A DNA stretch of 40,720 bases from DASZBX01 sp035943635 (GTDB lineage: Bacteria > Actinomycetota > Actinomycetes > Streptomycetales > Catenulisporaceae). Positions 6,917 through 15,781 of the stretch are shown here, one piece after another (within the stretch, counting starts at the first letter, position 1; each line of letters opens with the position of its first letter). A model generated the notes under the pieces. It had not been told where the DNA came from, did not search any database, and saw only the letters and a list, made by a program, of their open reading frames with translations. The position numbers and the translations under genes were made by a program. The stretch lies in contig DASZBX010000086.1 in assembly GCA_035943635.1 (NCBI GenBank), positions 1-40,720 on the forward strand, given 5' to 3'.

Positions 6917-9736
6917 CTAGCGGTTGAGCAGGGCGGGCAGTTCGCCGCGGGACAGCACGCCGAGTTTCGGGTACGCCTTGTACAGGTGGTGGCCCACGGT
7001 TCGCGGGCTCAGGACCAGTTGGGCGGCGATGTCCCGGTTGGACAGGCCCTGCGCGGCCAGGCGGACGATGTGTGCTTCCTGGGAGGTCAGGGCGGACAGG
7101 GCCGCGGTGCCGGCCGCCGTGGCCGCCGGTTCGCCGGGGGCGGAGCCGGAGGCGGCCAGTTCCTGGCGGGCCCGCCGGGCCCAGGGGGCCGCGCCGAGTT
7201 GGTCGAAGGTGTCCAGGGCGGCGCGCAGCGGGATCCGGGCCTCGGTGCGGCGGCGTTCGCGGCGCAGCCATTCGCCCCACAACAGCTGGGTGCGGGCACG
7301 GTCGAACGGGCGGTCCTCGCGCTCGTAGTGGCTGAGGGCGGCTTCGAACAGGTCTCCGGCGGTGCCGTCGTCGGCGAGCAGGGCCCGGCCGCGCAGGGCC
7401 ACGGCCCGGGCGCAGTCCTGGCCGACCTCCTCGGCCCAGTGCGCCAGGGTGGCCTGTGCGGCTTCGGCCTGGTCCCGGTCGCCGGCCCGCAGGGCGGCTT
7501 CGAGCAGGTCCGGCAGGCAGCGCAGGGCGGCGATCTGGTGCACGGACGGGCCGCGGCCCAGTGCGTGGAAGTGCTCCAGGGCCCGGGCCGGGCGGCCGAG
7601 GCCGAGTTCGAGCAGGCCCAGGGCCCACCAGCCCCAGGCGGCGCCGAGGGACATCACGGTCGGGGACAGGTCGGTCAGCGCGGCCCGGGCGTGGCGGCGG
7701 CAGGTGTCCTCCTCGCCCCGGGCGGCGGCGAGGTAGGCCAGGACGCCCTCGGCCTGGCTCAGCCACTGGGTCTGGCCGGCTGCCTGGGCCACGGCGGCGG
7801 CCTCGGCGGCGGCGTCGGCGGCTTCGGGCAGGCGGCCGAGGTAGGCCAGGGCGCGGGAGCGTCCGCCCAGGGCCGGGGCCAGCCAGGCCAGCCGGCCCTG
7901 GGCGCGGCAGTCGGCTGCCAGGTCGGCGAAGACGGCGTGCGACTCGGTGTCCTGGGCCATGATCGGGGCGATGGTGGCGAGCATGATCCTGGCCTGGGGG
8001 CCGGCGTAGTCGGCGGCGGCGGCGTGGTCGACGGCGGCGGCGAGCCGGACCGGTTCGAAGCCGAGCGGCCAGCGCAGGGTGAGCATCAGGCCGGTTTCGA
8101 TGTACAGGGAGACGGTGAACAGCGGGTCGTCCCGGGACAGGGGCAGGGTCATGAACAGGTTGGCCATCTCGGTCACTTCGCGGTCGCCGAGGTACCAGGC
8201 GAAGTGCACGGTTTCCAGCAGCAGCCAGGCGGCCTGCCGGGGTGCGGCGGCGGCCAGGGCGGTGGCGCCGTCGAAGGCGAGCCGGTGCGCGGTGCGCAGG
8301 TCGCCGCGGCCGAAGGCGGATCCGGCCTTGGCCAGGGCCAGGGTGGCCAGCAGTTGGGCGTCGACCGCGTCCGCGGGCAGGGCGGACTCGGTCAGCACGA
8401 GGTCGGCGTTGGCGGCGAAGGCCAGGGCGCGGTCGCCGTCGCCGAGGTCGGCGGCGGCCTCGGCGGCCAGGATCCAGCGGCGCAGCCGGGCGCCGGGGTC
8501 GCCGGACAGCTGGGCGGCGCGTTCGAGCGCGACCACGGACGCGTGGGGTCCGGCGCGGCGGGCGGCGCGTTCGGCGGTGCGTTCCAGCTCGCCCGCGATC
8601 GCCTCGTCCGGGCCGGTGGCGGCCGCGGCCAGGTGCCAGGTGCGCCGGTCCGCGTCCTCGGGGCCGGTCAGGGCGGCGGCCAGGGCGCGGTGTGCGTTCA
8701 GGCGTTTGGGCAGGGCGGCGCCCTGGGCGATCCCGGCGCGCATCAGCGGGTGCCGGAAGGAGTAGGTGTCCTGGTGCAGCAGCAGGATGTCGGCTTGTTG
8801 GGCCGGGCTGACCGCGTCCGGGGGGATGCCGAGCACCGCGGCGGCGCGCAGCAGGACGTCGAGTTCCTCGCTGGTGGCCAGGGCGGCGATCTTGAGCAGG
8901 GTCTGGGTGTCGTCCGGGAGCACGCGCATCTGGGCGTGGAACGCGGCCTGGATGCGGTCGGGCAGGGGCAGGTCGGCCGAGCAGTCGTAGCTGGTGGCCG
9001 CAGCGGCGGGGGCCGGGAGGGTCTCGTCGGCCGGGGTGGCCGGGCGCAGCGGGAGTTCGAGCAGGGCGAGCGGGTTTCCGTGCGCCTGGGCCAGGATCCG
9101 GGTCCGGTCGGCCCGGCTCAGGGCGGTGCGGCGCTGGTCGAGCAGGCGGGCCGCGGCGGCCTCGGTCAGGGCGGCCGGGCGCAGGATCGGCAGGCCGCCG
9201 GCGTCGAGCGGGCCGTGGCCGTCCCGGGCGCCGAACAGGACCGCGACGCTCTCGTCCTGCAGCCGCCGGGCGGCGAAGACCAGGGCGGCGAGCGAGGAGG
9301 CGTCCATCCAGTGCGCGTCGTCGACCAGGCACAGCACCGGGCCGTGCTCGGTCAGGTCGGCCAGCAGGGTGAGCACGGCCAGGCCGATCAGCAGCCGGTC
9401 GGCCGGTTCCGGGCGGTCCGGGCCGGCCGGGGTCAGGCCGAACACGGCGCCGAGCGCGGCCCGCTGGGCCTCGGGCAGGGCCGGGAGGCGTTTGATCACC
9501 GGGCGCAGCAACAGGTGCAGGCCGGCGTAGGGCAGGCCGGCCTCGGCCTCGATCCCGGTGGCCCGCAGCACCCGCATCCCGTCCGCGGCGGCGGCCGCCT
9601 CGGCCAGCAGGGCCGACTTGCCGATCCCGGGTTGGCCGAGCACGAGCAGTCCGCCGCCCGCGCCGGCCCGGGCGCGGGCGAGCAGGTCCCCGATGATCCG
9701 CTGTTCTTCTTCCCGCCCGGTGAGCATGGCGGCCAT
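6917..9736 (-). CDS. LAL-family LuxR transcriptional regulator (AAA ATPase)
   Basis: 939 residues, the usual size for large ATP-binding LuxR regulators. Walker A is GQPGIGKSA at about 34-42, Walker B is VLCLVDDAHWMD at about 130-141, and RLQDESVAVLFGARD follows as the sensor region. A long Ala/Leu-rich helical-repeat section fills the middle. The C terminus is a LuxR HTH: LTSQEAHIVRLAAQGLSNRD, then IAAQLVLSPRTVGHHLYKAY and PKLGVLSR. Such proteins switch on pathway genes after binding ATP and a ligand such as a maltotriose-like or unknown effector. The start is ATG at 9736, with ATG at 9727 possible. It follows the ATP-grasp gene by 43 bp and precedes the LLM gene by 65 bp, suggesting an operon. 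Confidence 0.92.
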   Translation of the reverse strand: MAAMLTGREEEQRIIGDLLARARAGAGGGLLVLGQPGIGKSALLAEAAAAADGMRVLRATGIEAEAGLPYAGLHLLLRPVIKRLPALPEAQRAALGAVFGLTPAGPDRPEPADRLLIGLAVLTLLADLTEHGPVLCLVDDAHWMDASSLAALVFAARRLQDESVAVLFGARDGHGPLDAGGLPILRPAALTEAAAARLLDQRRTALSRADRTRILAQAHGNPLALLELPLRPATPADETLPAPAAAATSYDCSADLPLPDRIQAAFHAQMRVLPDDTQTLLKIAALATSEELDVLLRAAAVLGIPPDAVSPAQQADILLLHQDTYSFRHPLMRAGIAQGAALPKRLNAHRALAAALTGPEDADRRTWHLAAAATGPDEAIAGELERTAERAARRAGPHASVVALERAAQLSGDPGARLRRWILAAEAAADLGDGDRALAFAANADLVLTESALPADAVDAQLLATLALAKAGSAFGRGDLRTAHRLAFDGATALAAAAPRQAAWLLLETVHFAWYLGDREVTEMANLFMTLPLSRDDPLFTVSLYIETGLMLTLRWPLGFEPVRLAAAVDHAAAADYAGPQARIMLATIAPIMAQDTESHAVFADLAADCRAQGRLAWLAPALGGRSRALAYLGRLPEAADAAAEAAAVAQAAGQTQWLSQAEGVLAYLAAARGEEDTCRRHARAALTDLSPTVMSLGAAWGWWALGLLELGLGRPARALEHFHALGRGPSVHQIAALRCLPDLLEAALRAGDRDQAEAAQATLAHWAEEVGQDCARAVALRGRALLADDGTAGDLFEAALSHYEREDRPFDRARTQLLWGEWLRRERRRTEARIPLRAALDTFDQLGAAPWARRARQELAASGSAPGEPAATAAGTAALSALTSQEAHIVRLAAQGLSNRDIAAQLVLSPRTVGHHLYKAYPKLGVLSRGELPALLNR

Positions 9737-9779
9737 TGTACCGAGCGGCTCGGACAGCGGGCCGGGCCGTGCGGGCCGG

Positions 9780-10691
9780 TCAGGCCGCCGGGTCCGGGTG
9801 GCGGGCGCCGAGCAGGACGGTGACCAGGGCGGACGGGTCGCTGCCGGCCGGCAGGCCGCTGACCTGTCCGTCGCCGACCTCGACGACGCGCCAGACCCGG
9901 TCCCGGCGCAGCACCAGGTCGGTGGTCAGGAACCGGGCCGGCAGGGCCTGGACCCGGCGGGCCAGGCCGGTCAGGTCGGGGGCGACGGCGGCCCGGGGGT
10001 TGTCCGGGTGCGCGGTGACCAGGACCGGCCGGCCGTCCAGCCACCAGACCCGGGACTGCGGGGCGGGGGCGTCGTCGGGGCCGGTGAAGTCCTCGTAGGC
10101 GCGCAGCACGATGCCGCCGGCCAGGGACTCGTCCTGTTCGGCGACGAAGGCCGCGACGATGCGTTCGAGGTTCTCGCGGTCGGCCAGGTCCGGGACATGA
10201 CAGGCTGTGGCCCAGCGGTGTTTGGCGGATTTCACGTAGTCCTTCACGATGGCGCCGGTCGCGCCGTTGGCGAGCAGGTCGTCGGCGAGGGCGCCGAGGT
10301 CGGCGGCGGGGACCGGCTGGCAGGGTTCGTGGGCGATCCAGCGGCTGCGCGGGGTGACGTCGGCGAACGGTCCGTACCAGCTCGGCAGTTCGTGGGCGCT
10401 GCGGTACTGCCCGGCGGTGATCCGCAGCGGGGTGCCGCGGGCGGCCAGGGCGGTTTCCAGGGCGGCGTACCGGTTCGCGGGGATCATCCAGCCGCGGTAC
10501 CAGGCCGGTCCGGCGTCGGCCGGGACGCGGCGCACGGCGTCGCCCGGGTAGCCGGCCAGCAGCGCGTCGTGGTCGACCAGTCCGACCGACGCGCCCAGGT
10601 CCCGGGCGGCGCGGGTCTCGGGCAGGAAGTGCGGGTCGGGCCGTCGTCCGTCGAGCGGGTCGGAGCAGGAAAGCAGGAGCTGGGTCGACAT
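9780..10691 (-). CDS. ATP-grasp domain protein
   Basis: 303 residues from ATG at 10691. ATP-grasp features: GATGAIVKDYVKSAKHRW (about 145-162) with the nucleotide-binding lysines, a GGIVLRAYEDF strand, RVWWLDGRPVLVTAHPD, and the metal-binding end RVVEVGDGQVSGLP near 265-278. The order matches a family of actinomycete proteins with a short N-terminal domain (MSTQLLLSCSDPLDGRRPDP) ahead of the grasp fold. ATP-grasp enzymes join a carboxylate to an amine, thiol or similar; the substrate here is unknown. It is the first gene of a likely operon with the LAL regulator and the F420-type oxidoreductase. Confidence 0.8.
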   Translation of the reverse strand: MSTQLLLSCSDPLDGRRPDPHFLPETRAARDLGASVGLVDHDALLAGYPGDAVRRVPADAGPAWYRGWMIPANRYAALETALAARGTPLRITAGQYRSAHELPSWYGPFADVTPRSRWIAHEPCQPVPAADLGALADDLLANGATGAIVKDYVKSAKHRWATACHVPDLADRENLERIVAAFVAEQDESLAGGIVLRAYEDFTGPDDAPAPQSRVWWLDGRPVLVTAHPDNPRAAVAPDLTGLARRVQALPARFLTTDLVLRRDRVWRVVEVGDGQVSGLPAGSDPSALVTVLLGARHPDPAA

Positions 10692-11064
10692 GGGGGCAAC
10701 GGTAGGGCGTGCGGATCAGGGGCCGCAGGTCTTTTACCACCCTTGGCCTGCGCCGTACCGGGGGATTACCCGGTCGCGGCGGCGCGTGCGGGGCCGGCTG
10801 GGGTCGGTTGCGCAGAGTTCGTGCTGGTGGGCTGGCTGTAGTCGGAGTTCGCCGGCGGGCGCGGGACGCGGGCGCGCGACCTTGATCGGGCGCCCCTGCG
10901 CGCGCGGGACGACCGTCGCCGGGTCGGCAAAAACACGGCCCCTACTCACGCCCCACTCACGCCCGTACCGGTGTCCGCTTACGCCCTTACTTACGTCGGC
11001 TACCCGTCGGAATACCTATCCGTGACAGATTCGCCCCGGCCGGGACGAACGTAGTTTCACCGGC
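10692..11064. other. divergent intergenic region, no gene seen
   Basis: 373 bp between the ATP-grasp gene (minus) and the DHA2 exporter (plus); it must hold promoters for both. At 10944-10968 an ACTCACGCCC unit occurs twice in direct repeat, and related CTTACGCCC and CTTACGTCGG units follow at 10978-11000. They could be regulator sites for the exporter, but no consensus is recognised. No coding frame or RNA gene is convincing. Confidence 0.4.
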
Positions 11065-12543
11065 ATGACTACGAATACGACGACACCGGCCGCGGCGGCC
11101 GGTCCGACGCTCCCGGCGGGCCGGGCCCGGAAGGCCTCCGGCCCCGGCGAGAACAGCACGCTCACGCTCCTGGTCCTGCTCGCCGGGATCTTCATCGCGA
11201 TCCTGGACTTCTTCATCGTCAACGTCGCGCTCCCGGCGACGCAGCACGACCTGCACACCGGTTCCGCGACCGTGCAGTGGATCGTGGCCGGGTACGGCAT
11301 CGCGCTGGCCGCGGGCCTGGTCACCGGCGGGCGGATCGGCGACCTGGTCGGCCGCAAGCGGGTGTACCTGCTCGGGCTGGCGCTGTTCACGCTGGCCTCG
11401 GCCGCCTGCGGGCTGGCCCCGGACGCCGCCGCGCTGATCGCGGCCCGCCTGGCCCAGGGCCTCTCCGCTGCGCTGCTCATGCCGCAGGTGCTCGCCCTGA
11501 TCAACGTCGCGTTCACCGGTGCGCACCGGGTCCGCGCGTACACCGGGTACGGCCTGGCGCTGGGGCTGGCCGCGGTGTTCGGGCAGCTGATCGGGGGCGC
11601 GCTGATCCAGGCGAACGTGGCCGGGCTCGGGTGGCGCTCGATCTACTGGATCAACGTCCCGATCGGCCTGGTCACCCTGCTGCTGGCCGTGCGCGCGGTA
11701 CCGGTGCCGGAGCGCCACCCCCGGGTCCGGCTGGACCTGGCCGGGGCCGGGCTGCTGAGCGCCGCACTGGTGGCGCTGATCCTGCCGCTGGTCGACGGGC
11801 GCCAGGCGGGCTGGCCGGTGTGGACCTGGTGCTCCCTGGCCGCGGTGCCGGTGCTGCTCGCGGTCTTCTTCGGCTACCAGCGGCGGCTGGCCGCGCACGG
11901 CGGGGCCCCGCTGCTGGATCCGGCGCTGTTCGGCGACCGGGCGTTCAGCGCCGGACTGTCGGTGGCGCTGGTCTACTCGCAGGCGATGGCCTCGTACTTC
12001 TTCGTCCTGGCGCTCTACCTGCAGTCGGGCCGCGGGATGACGCCGCTGTCCTCGGGGGTGCTGTTCACCGGGGTGGGCGGCGCGTACCTGGCCACGTCGC
12101 TGGTCTCCGGCCGGTGGGCGGCGCGGCTCGGGCGGCAGGTGCTGGCGCTCGGGACATGTGTGCAGGGGGCCGGGTACGCGGTGCTGAGCGTGTCCGTGCA
12201 CTGGTTCGGCCACGGGCACTCGGTGCTGTGCCTGCTCCCGGCGATGATCGTGATCGGCGGCGGGATGGGCCTGACCCTCGCGCCGATGAGCGGCACGGTG
12301 CTGGCCGGGGTCGAGCCGCGCAACGCGGCCGCGGCGGCCGGCCTGCTGGCCACGATGCAGCAGGTCGGCGGCGCGCTCGGGGTGGCCGTGGTCGGGATGG
12401 TGTTCTTCGCCCTGGTCGGCACGGCGCCGACCCCGGCCACGTTCGACCGCGGGTTCGGCGGGGTGCTGGACGTGCTGGCCGGCATCTGCCTGGCCACCGC
12501 GGGACTGGTCCAGCTGCTGCCCCGGCGCGGGCCGAAGGCGTGA
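11065..12543 (+). CDS. DHA2-family MFS multidrug exporter (14 TM)
   Basis: 492 residues with about 14 hydrophobic spans after a 35-residue cytosolic start. Diagnostic stretches: FIAILDFFIVNVALPATQHD in TM1, VQWIVAGYGIALAAGLVTGG, MFS motif A as GGRIGDLVGRKRVYLLG at about 87-103, and a TM5-like GYGLALGLAAVFGQLIGGAL. This is the EmrB/QacA type, which exports drugs by proton antiport across the cytoplasmic membrane. The substrate is unknown. The start is ATG at 11065, without a strong ribosome-binding site. No TetR or MarR gene is beside it, which is unusual for the family; an operator in the 373-bp divergent region upstream is possible. Confidence 0.92.
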   Translation: MTTNTTTPAAAAGPTLPAGRARKASGPGENSTLTLLVLLAGIFIAILDFFIVNVALPATQHDLHTGSATVQWIVAGYGIALAAGLVTGGRIGDLVGRKRVYLLGLALFTLASAACGLAPDAAALIAARLAQGLSAALLMPQVLALINVAFTGAHRVRAYTGYGLALGLAAVFGQLIGGALIQANVAGLGWRSIYWINVPIGLVTLLLAVRAVPVPERHPRVRLDLAGAGLLSAALVALILPLVDGRQAGWPVWTWCSLAAVPVLLAVFFGYQRRLAAHGGAPLLDPALFGDRAFSAGLSVALVYSQAMASYFFVLALYLQSGRGMTPLSSGVLFTGVGGAYLATSLVSGRWAARLGRQVLALGTCVQGAGYAVLSVSVHWFGHGHSVLCLLPAMIVIGGGMGLTLAPMSGTVLAGVEPRNAAAAAGLLATMQQVGGALGVAVVGMVFFALVGTAPTPATFDRGFGGVLDVLAGICLATAGLVQLLPRRGPKA

Positions 12544-12644
12544 ACCGGGCCGGGCCGCTCCGGTCGCGGCGGGCGGCTGTCGGTGGTGTCCGATATCGTA
12601 CCGACTGGGCCGGAACGCCCTGATCCGGATGGAGAGGTGAGGTC

Positions 12645-13421
12645 ATGGACACTGGTATGGCGCCCGTTCACACGCCCTGCTGGACCGAGCTGGGCTCGAC
12701 CGAGCCGGAGGCGTCCCAGGCCTTCTACCGGGCGCTGTTCGGCTGGAGCGCGCACACCGATCCGCGGCCGGAGGCCGGCGGGTACACGATGATGCAGATC
12801 GGGGACGCGCCGGTGGCCGCGATCACCCCGCAGTACGCGCCCGGCCAGCCGACCTCCTGGTCCGTGTCGCTCAAGGTCCGGGACGCGGACGCGATCGCGG
12901 CCAGTGTGGAGATCGGCGGCGGCAAGGCCCTGATGCCGCCGATGGACGTGTTCGACTCCGGCCGGTTCGCCGTGTTCACCGACCCGGGCGGCGCGGTGTT
13001 CACGGTCTGGCAGCCGCGCGAGTTCGCCGGCGCCGAACTGCTGGGCGTGCCCAACTCGCTCGGCTGGGTGGAGCTGTCCACCCGGGACGTGAAGCAGGCC
13101 GGGGAGTTCTACCGGCACGTGTTCACCTGGACCGCGCACCCGAGCGAGTTCTACACCGAGTGGAGCGTCGGGGAGGGGCCGCACTTCGGCGGGATGGCGG
13201 ACCTGGGCCTGATGGGCGAGGGCTCGGCCGGGGTCCCGCCGCACTGGAAGCCGTACTTCGTGGTCGAGGACGTGGACGCGACCGCCGCCGCGGCGACCGG
13301 CGCGGGCGCCGCGGTGCTGATGCCGCCGGACGACGTGCCCGGCGGCGGCCCGCGGATCTGCGTGCTGCAGGACCCGCAGGGCGCGGCCTTCGGGATCTAC
13401 CGGCCGGCCCCCTCGGATTGA
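12645..13421 (+). CDS. VOC-family protein with two glyoxalase-like domains
   Basis: 258 residues from ATG at 12645, with GAGAGGTGAGG upstream. Two VOC repeats: residues about 5-120 (TPCWTELGSTEPEASQAFYR, later FAVFTDPGGAVFTVWQP) and about 135-255 (GWVELSTRDVKQAGEFYRHV, later ICVLQDPQGAAFGIYRP). The FYR-x-x-F and DPxGA-x-F pattern is the common actinomycete VOC type related to hydroxylase or bleomycin-resistance folds. The Glu and His/Gln metal positions cannot be judged by eye. It lies between a drug exporter and an ABC-F protein, so a resistance role is plausible but only an inference. Confidence 0.88.
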   Translation: MDTGMAPVHTPCWTELGSTEPEASQAFYRALFGWSAHTDPRPEAGGYTMMQIGDAPVAAITPQYAPGQPTSWSVSLKVRDADAIAASVEIGGGKALMPPMDVFDSGRFAVFTDPGGAVFTVWQPREFAGAELLGVPNSLGWVELSTRDVKQAGEFYRHVFTWTAHPSEFYTEWSVGEGPHFGGMADLGLMGEGSAGVPPHWKPYFVVEDVDATAAAATGAGAAVLMPPDDVPGGGPRICVLQDPQGAAFGIYRPAPSD

Positions 13422-13439
13422 CCAGGGGCGGAAACCGGC

Positions 13440-13469
13440 GTGACAAAGCCCTGGCCGGTCGGCCACAAT
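13440..13469 (+). promoter_or_regulatory. possible leaderless promoter of the ABC-F gene
   Basis: GTGACA (13440-13445) and CACAAT (13464-13469) are separated by 18 bp. The -10 ends seven bases before the ATG at 13477, the spacing typical of leaderless actinomycete mRNAs, and no ribosome-binding site precedes that ATG. Confidence 0.35.
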
Positions 13470-13476
13470 CCAGCCC

Positions 13477-15126
13477 ATGGGCTATGTGGACGTCGCCGAC
13501 CTGCAGTTCGTGCTACCGGACGGGCGGGTGCTCTTCGACGACGTGTCCTTCCGGGTCGGCGAGGGCGCCAAGGTGGCCCTGGTCGGCCCGAACGGCGCGG
13601 GCAAGACCACCCTGCTGCGGCTGATCGCCGGGGACCTGCCCACCCAGGCCGGCGCGATCGCCCGGGTCGGCGGGCTGGGCGTGATGCGCCAGTTCATCGG
13701 CATGGTCGGGGACGAGACCACCCTGGCCGAACTCGCCCTCTCGCTCGGCCCGCCCGCGGTGCGCGAGGCCGGGCAGCGGCTGGAGCGGGCCGAGGCGGCC
13801 CTGGCCGAGCAGGCCGAGGACGAGAAGACCCAGCTGCGCTACGCCAACGCGCTCACCGCGTGGGGAGACGCCGGCGGCTACGACACCGAGGTGGTCTTCG
13901 ACACGGTGTCCGTGGCGGTCCTGGGCAAGTCCTGGGACGAGGCCCGGCACCGGCCGGTGCGCACCCTGTCCGGCGGGCAGCAGAAACGCTTCGCCCTGGA
14001 GCTGCTGCTGTCCGGCCCGGACGAGGTGCTGCTGCTGGACGAGCCGGACAACTTCCTGGACGTGCCCGGCAAGCGCTGGCTGGAGGGCCGGATCCGGGAG
14101 AGCGCCAAGACCATCCTGTACGTCTCGCACGACCGGGAGCTGCTGTCGAACACCGCGGACCGGATCGTCGCGGTCGAGGGCGGCTCGGCCTGGACCCACG
14201 TCGGCTCCTTCGCCAGCTGGCACCAGGCCCGGGCCGACCGGCACGAGCGGATGGAGGAGGTGCGCCGGCGCTGGGACGAGGAGCACGCCAAACTGATCGA
14301 ACTGGTCCGGATGTACCAGGTCAAGGCCTCGCACAACCCGGACATGGCCACCCGGCTGCAGGCCGCCCGGACCCGGCTGGCGAAGTTCGAGGAGGCCGGG
14401 CCGCCGGAGGTCCCGCCGCGCGACCAGCAGATCAGCATGCGGCTGTCCGGCGGCCGGACCGGTAAGCGGGCCCTGGTCTGCGAGCAGCTGGAGCTGGACG
14501 GGCTGACCTATCCGTTCGACTTCGAGGTCTGGTTCGGCGACCGGGTGGCGGTGCTCGGCGCCAACGGCACCGGCAAGTCGCACCTGCTGCGGCTGCTCGG
14601 CCGCGGCGGCACCGACCCGGACCCGTCCCTGGTGCTGCCGGCCCGCAACGACCTGACCCCGGTGGTGCACACCGGCACGGCCCGCCTGGGCGCGCGGGTG
14701 GTGCCCGGGCACTTCTCCCAGACCCACGACCGGCCGGAACTGGCCGGGCGCACCCTGGTGGAGATCCTGTGGGACGGCGACGACCGGCGGCCGAGCCTGC
14801 CGCTGGGCCCGGCCAAGAGCATCCTGAGCCGGTACGAACTGGCCTCCCGCGGGGACGTGCGGTTCGACCAGCTCTCGGGCGGCCAGCAGGCCCGGTTCCT
14901 GGTGGTGCTGCTGGAACTGTCCGGGGTGACCATGCTGCTGCTGGACGAGCCGACCGACAACCTGGACCTGGCCAGCGCCGAGGCCCTGGAGGCCGGGCTG
15001 GCCGGCTTCCAGGGCACGGTGATCGCGGTCACCCACGACCGGTGGTTCACCCGCGGGTTCGATCGGTTCCTGCACCTGGGCGGCGACGGCGTGGTGCGCG
15101 AGGTGACCGAACCGGTCTGGGACTGA
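13477..15126 (+). CDS. ABC-F family ATPase
   Basis: 549 residues with two ABC domains and no membrane part. Domain 1: Walker A GPNGAGKTT (about 37-45), signature LSGGQQKRFALELL, Walker B VLLLDEPDNFLD. A long charged linker (about 245-310, HERMEEVRRRWDEEHAKLIE) follows, as in ribosome-acting ABC-F proteins. Domain 2: Walker A GANGTGKSH, signature LSGGQQARFLVVLL, Walker B MLLLDEPTDNLDL. ABC-F proteins bind the ribosomal E site to aid translation or relieve antibiotic stalling; actinomycete members often protect the ribosome. The second Walker A ends KSH rather than KST/KTT, a known variation. The ATG at 13477 fits a leaderless transcript. Confidence 0.92.
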   Translation: MGYVDVADLQFVLPDGRVLFDDVSFRVGEGAKVALVGPNGAGKTTLLRLIAGDLPTQAGAIARVGGLGVMRQFIGMVGDETTLAELALSLGPPAVREAGQRLERAEAALAEQAEDEKTQLRYANALTAWGDAGGYDTEVVFDTVSVAVLGKSWDEARHRPVRTLSGGQQKRFALELLLSGPDEVLLLDEPDNFLDVPGKRWLEGRIRESAKTILYVSHDRELLSNTADRIVAVEGGSAWTHVGSFASWHQARADRHERMEEVRRRWDEEHAKLIELVRMYQVKASHNPDMATRLQAARTRLAKFEEAGPPEVPPRDQQISMRLSGGRTGKRALVCEQLELDGLTYPFDFEVWFGDRVAVLGANGTGKSHLLRLLGRGGTDPDPSLVLPARNDLTPVVHTGTARLGARVVPGHFSQTHDRPELAGRTLVEILWDGDDRRPSLPLGPAKSILSRYELASRGDVRFDQLSGGQQARFLVVLLELSGVTMLLLDEPTDNLDLASAEALEAGLAGFQGTVIAVTHDRWFTRGFDRFLHLGGDGVVREVTEPVWD

Positions 15127-15155
15127 ACGGACTGAGCGGACTGGGCGGCGGCGGG

Positions 15156-15581
15156 CTACTGCTCGTCGTCGGCCTTGACCTTGACCAGGTCGCCCCAGGC
15201 GTGCCAGCGGTCGATCTCGATCCACGCGCTGACCCGGCCCTGGTCCCGGACCGGGTAGTCCGCGCCGGTGTAGTGCCGGGCGATCCGGTCGATCGCGGCG
15301 GTGTCCGGGTCCTTCTCCAGGGACACGATCCGGCCCTGCACGCTCACGTGCGAGTACCAGGTCTCGCTGGCCAGCACGGTCAGCGACACGCGCGGGTCCG
15401 CGCGCAGGTAGTCCAGGCGCTTGCGGAAGTCGGACAGGTTCACCAGGATCCGGCCCTCGTCGTAGAGGTACCAGGTGGCCACGGACACGGGCTGGCCGTC
15501 CGGCCGGTTCGAGGCCATCACCGCCGGGTTCGGCTTGGACAGGAACTCGGCGATCTCGGCGGGCACGGGAGTGGTCGGCAT
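15156..15581 (-). CDS. PPOX-class F420/flavin-dependent protein
   Basis: 141 residues from ATG at 15581, chosen because GAAAGG sits just upstream and MPTTPVPAEIAEFLSKPNPA is a standard N terminus; a longer upstream frame has no support. The pyridoxamine-phosphate-oxidase-like split barrel is shown by AVMASNRPDGQPVSVATWY, RILVNLSDFRKRLDYLRADP, RVSLTVL and the C-terminal SAWIEIDRWHAWG. The TIGR03618 group, which binds F420, has this look. The reaction is unknown. It converges on the ABC-F gene (29 bp between stops) and is divergent from the broken MFS gene. Confidence 0.88.
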   Translation of the reverse strand: MPTTPVPAEIAEFLSKPNPAVMASNRPDGQPVSVATWYLYDEGRILVNLSDFRKRLDYLRADPRVSLTVLASETWYSHVSVQGRIVSLEKDPDTAAIDRIARHYTGADYPVRDQGRVSAWIEIDRWHAWGDLVKVKADDEQ

Positions 15582-15670
15582 GGAAGATGACCTTTCGCAA
15601 TGAAAAACGGCAGGGTACGGATGGTGCGGCGCGCGCCGGCCGCACCGGGAACGCAGTACGACACATGACG

Positions 15671-15686
15671 TGCACCACGAGGTGCA
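15671..15686. promoter_or_regulatory. candidate operator palindrome
   Basis: TGCACC-ACGA-GGTGCA, a perfect 6-bp inverted repeat with a 4-bp spacer, sits in the 200-bp divergent promoter region between the PPOX gene and the MFS gene. It has the size of a TetR or similar dimer site, but no matching regulator is nearby. Confidence 0.3.
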
Positions 15687-15781
15687 ACGCAGAACGCGCC
15701 TCATCGAATCCTGCCATCTGCCGCGCCCGTCCGCGCCCATCCGGATCCCGGCGCCGCCGCCGGTCACCTCGGTAAGCCAGG

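Noticed and set aside
6093..9332. 1079-residue minus-strand frame that would fuse the F420 oxidoreductase to a long N-terminal part
   Set aside because: The upstream part is Arg/Pro/Gly-rich shadow of the LAL regulator on the same strand in another frame; the oxidoreductase has its own ATG at 6851 and a normal N terminus.
6893..9823. 976-residue plus-strand frame opposite the LAL gene
   Set aside because: Gly/Gln/Ala-rich composition without domains; it mirrors the third-position C bias of the real minus-strand gene.
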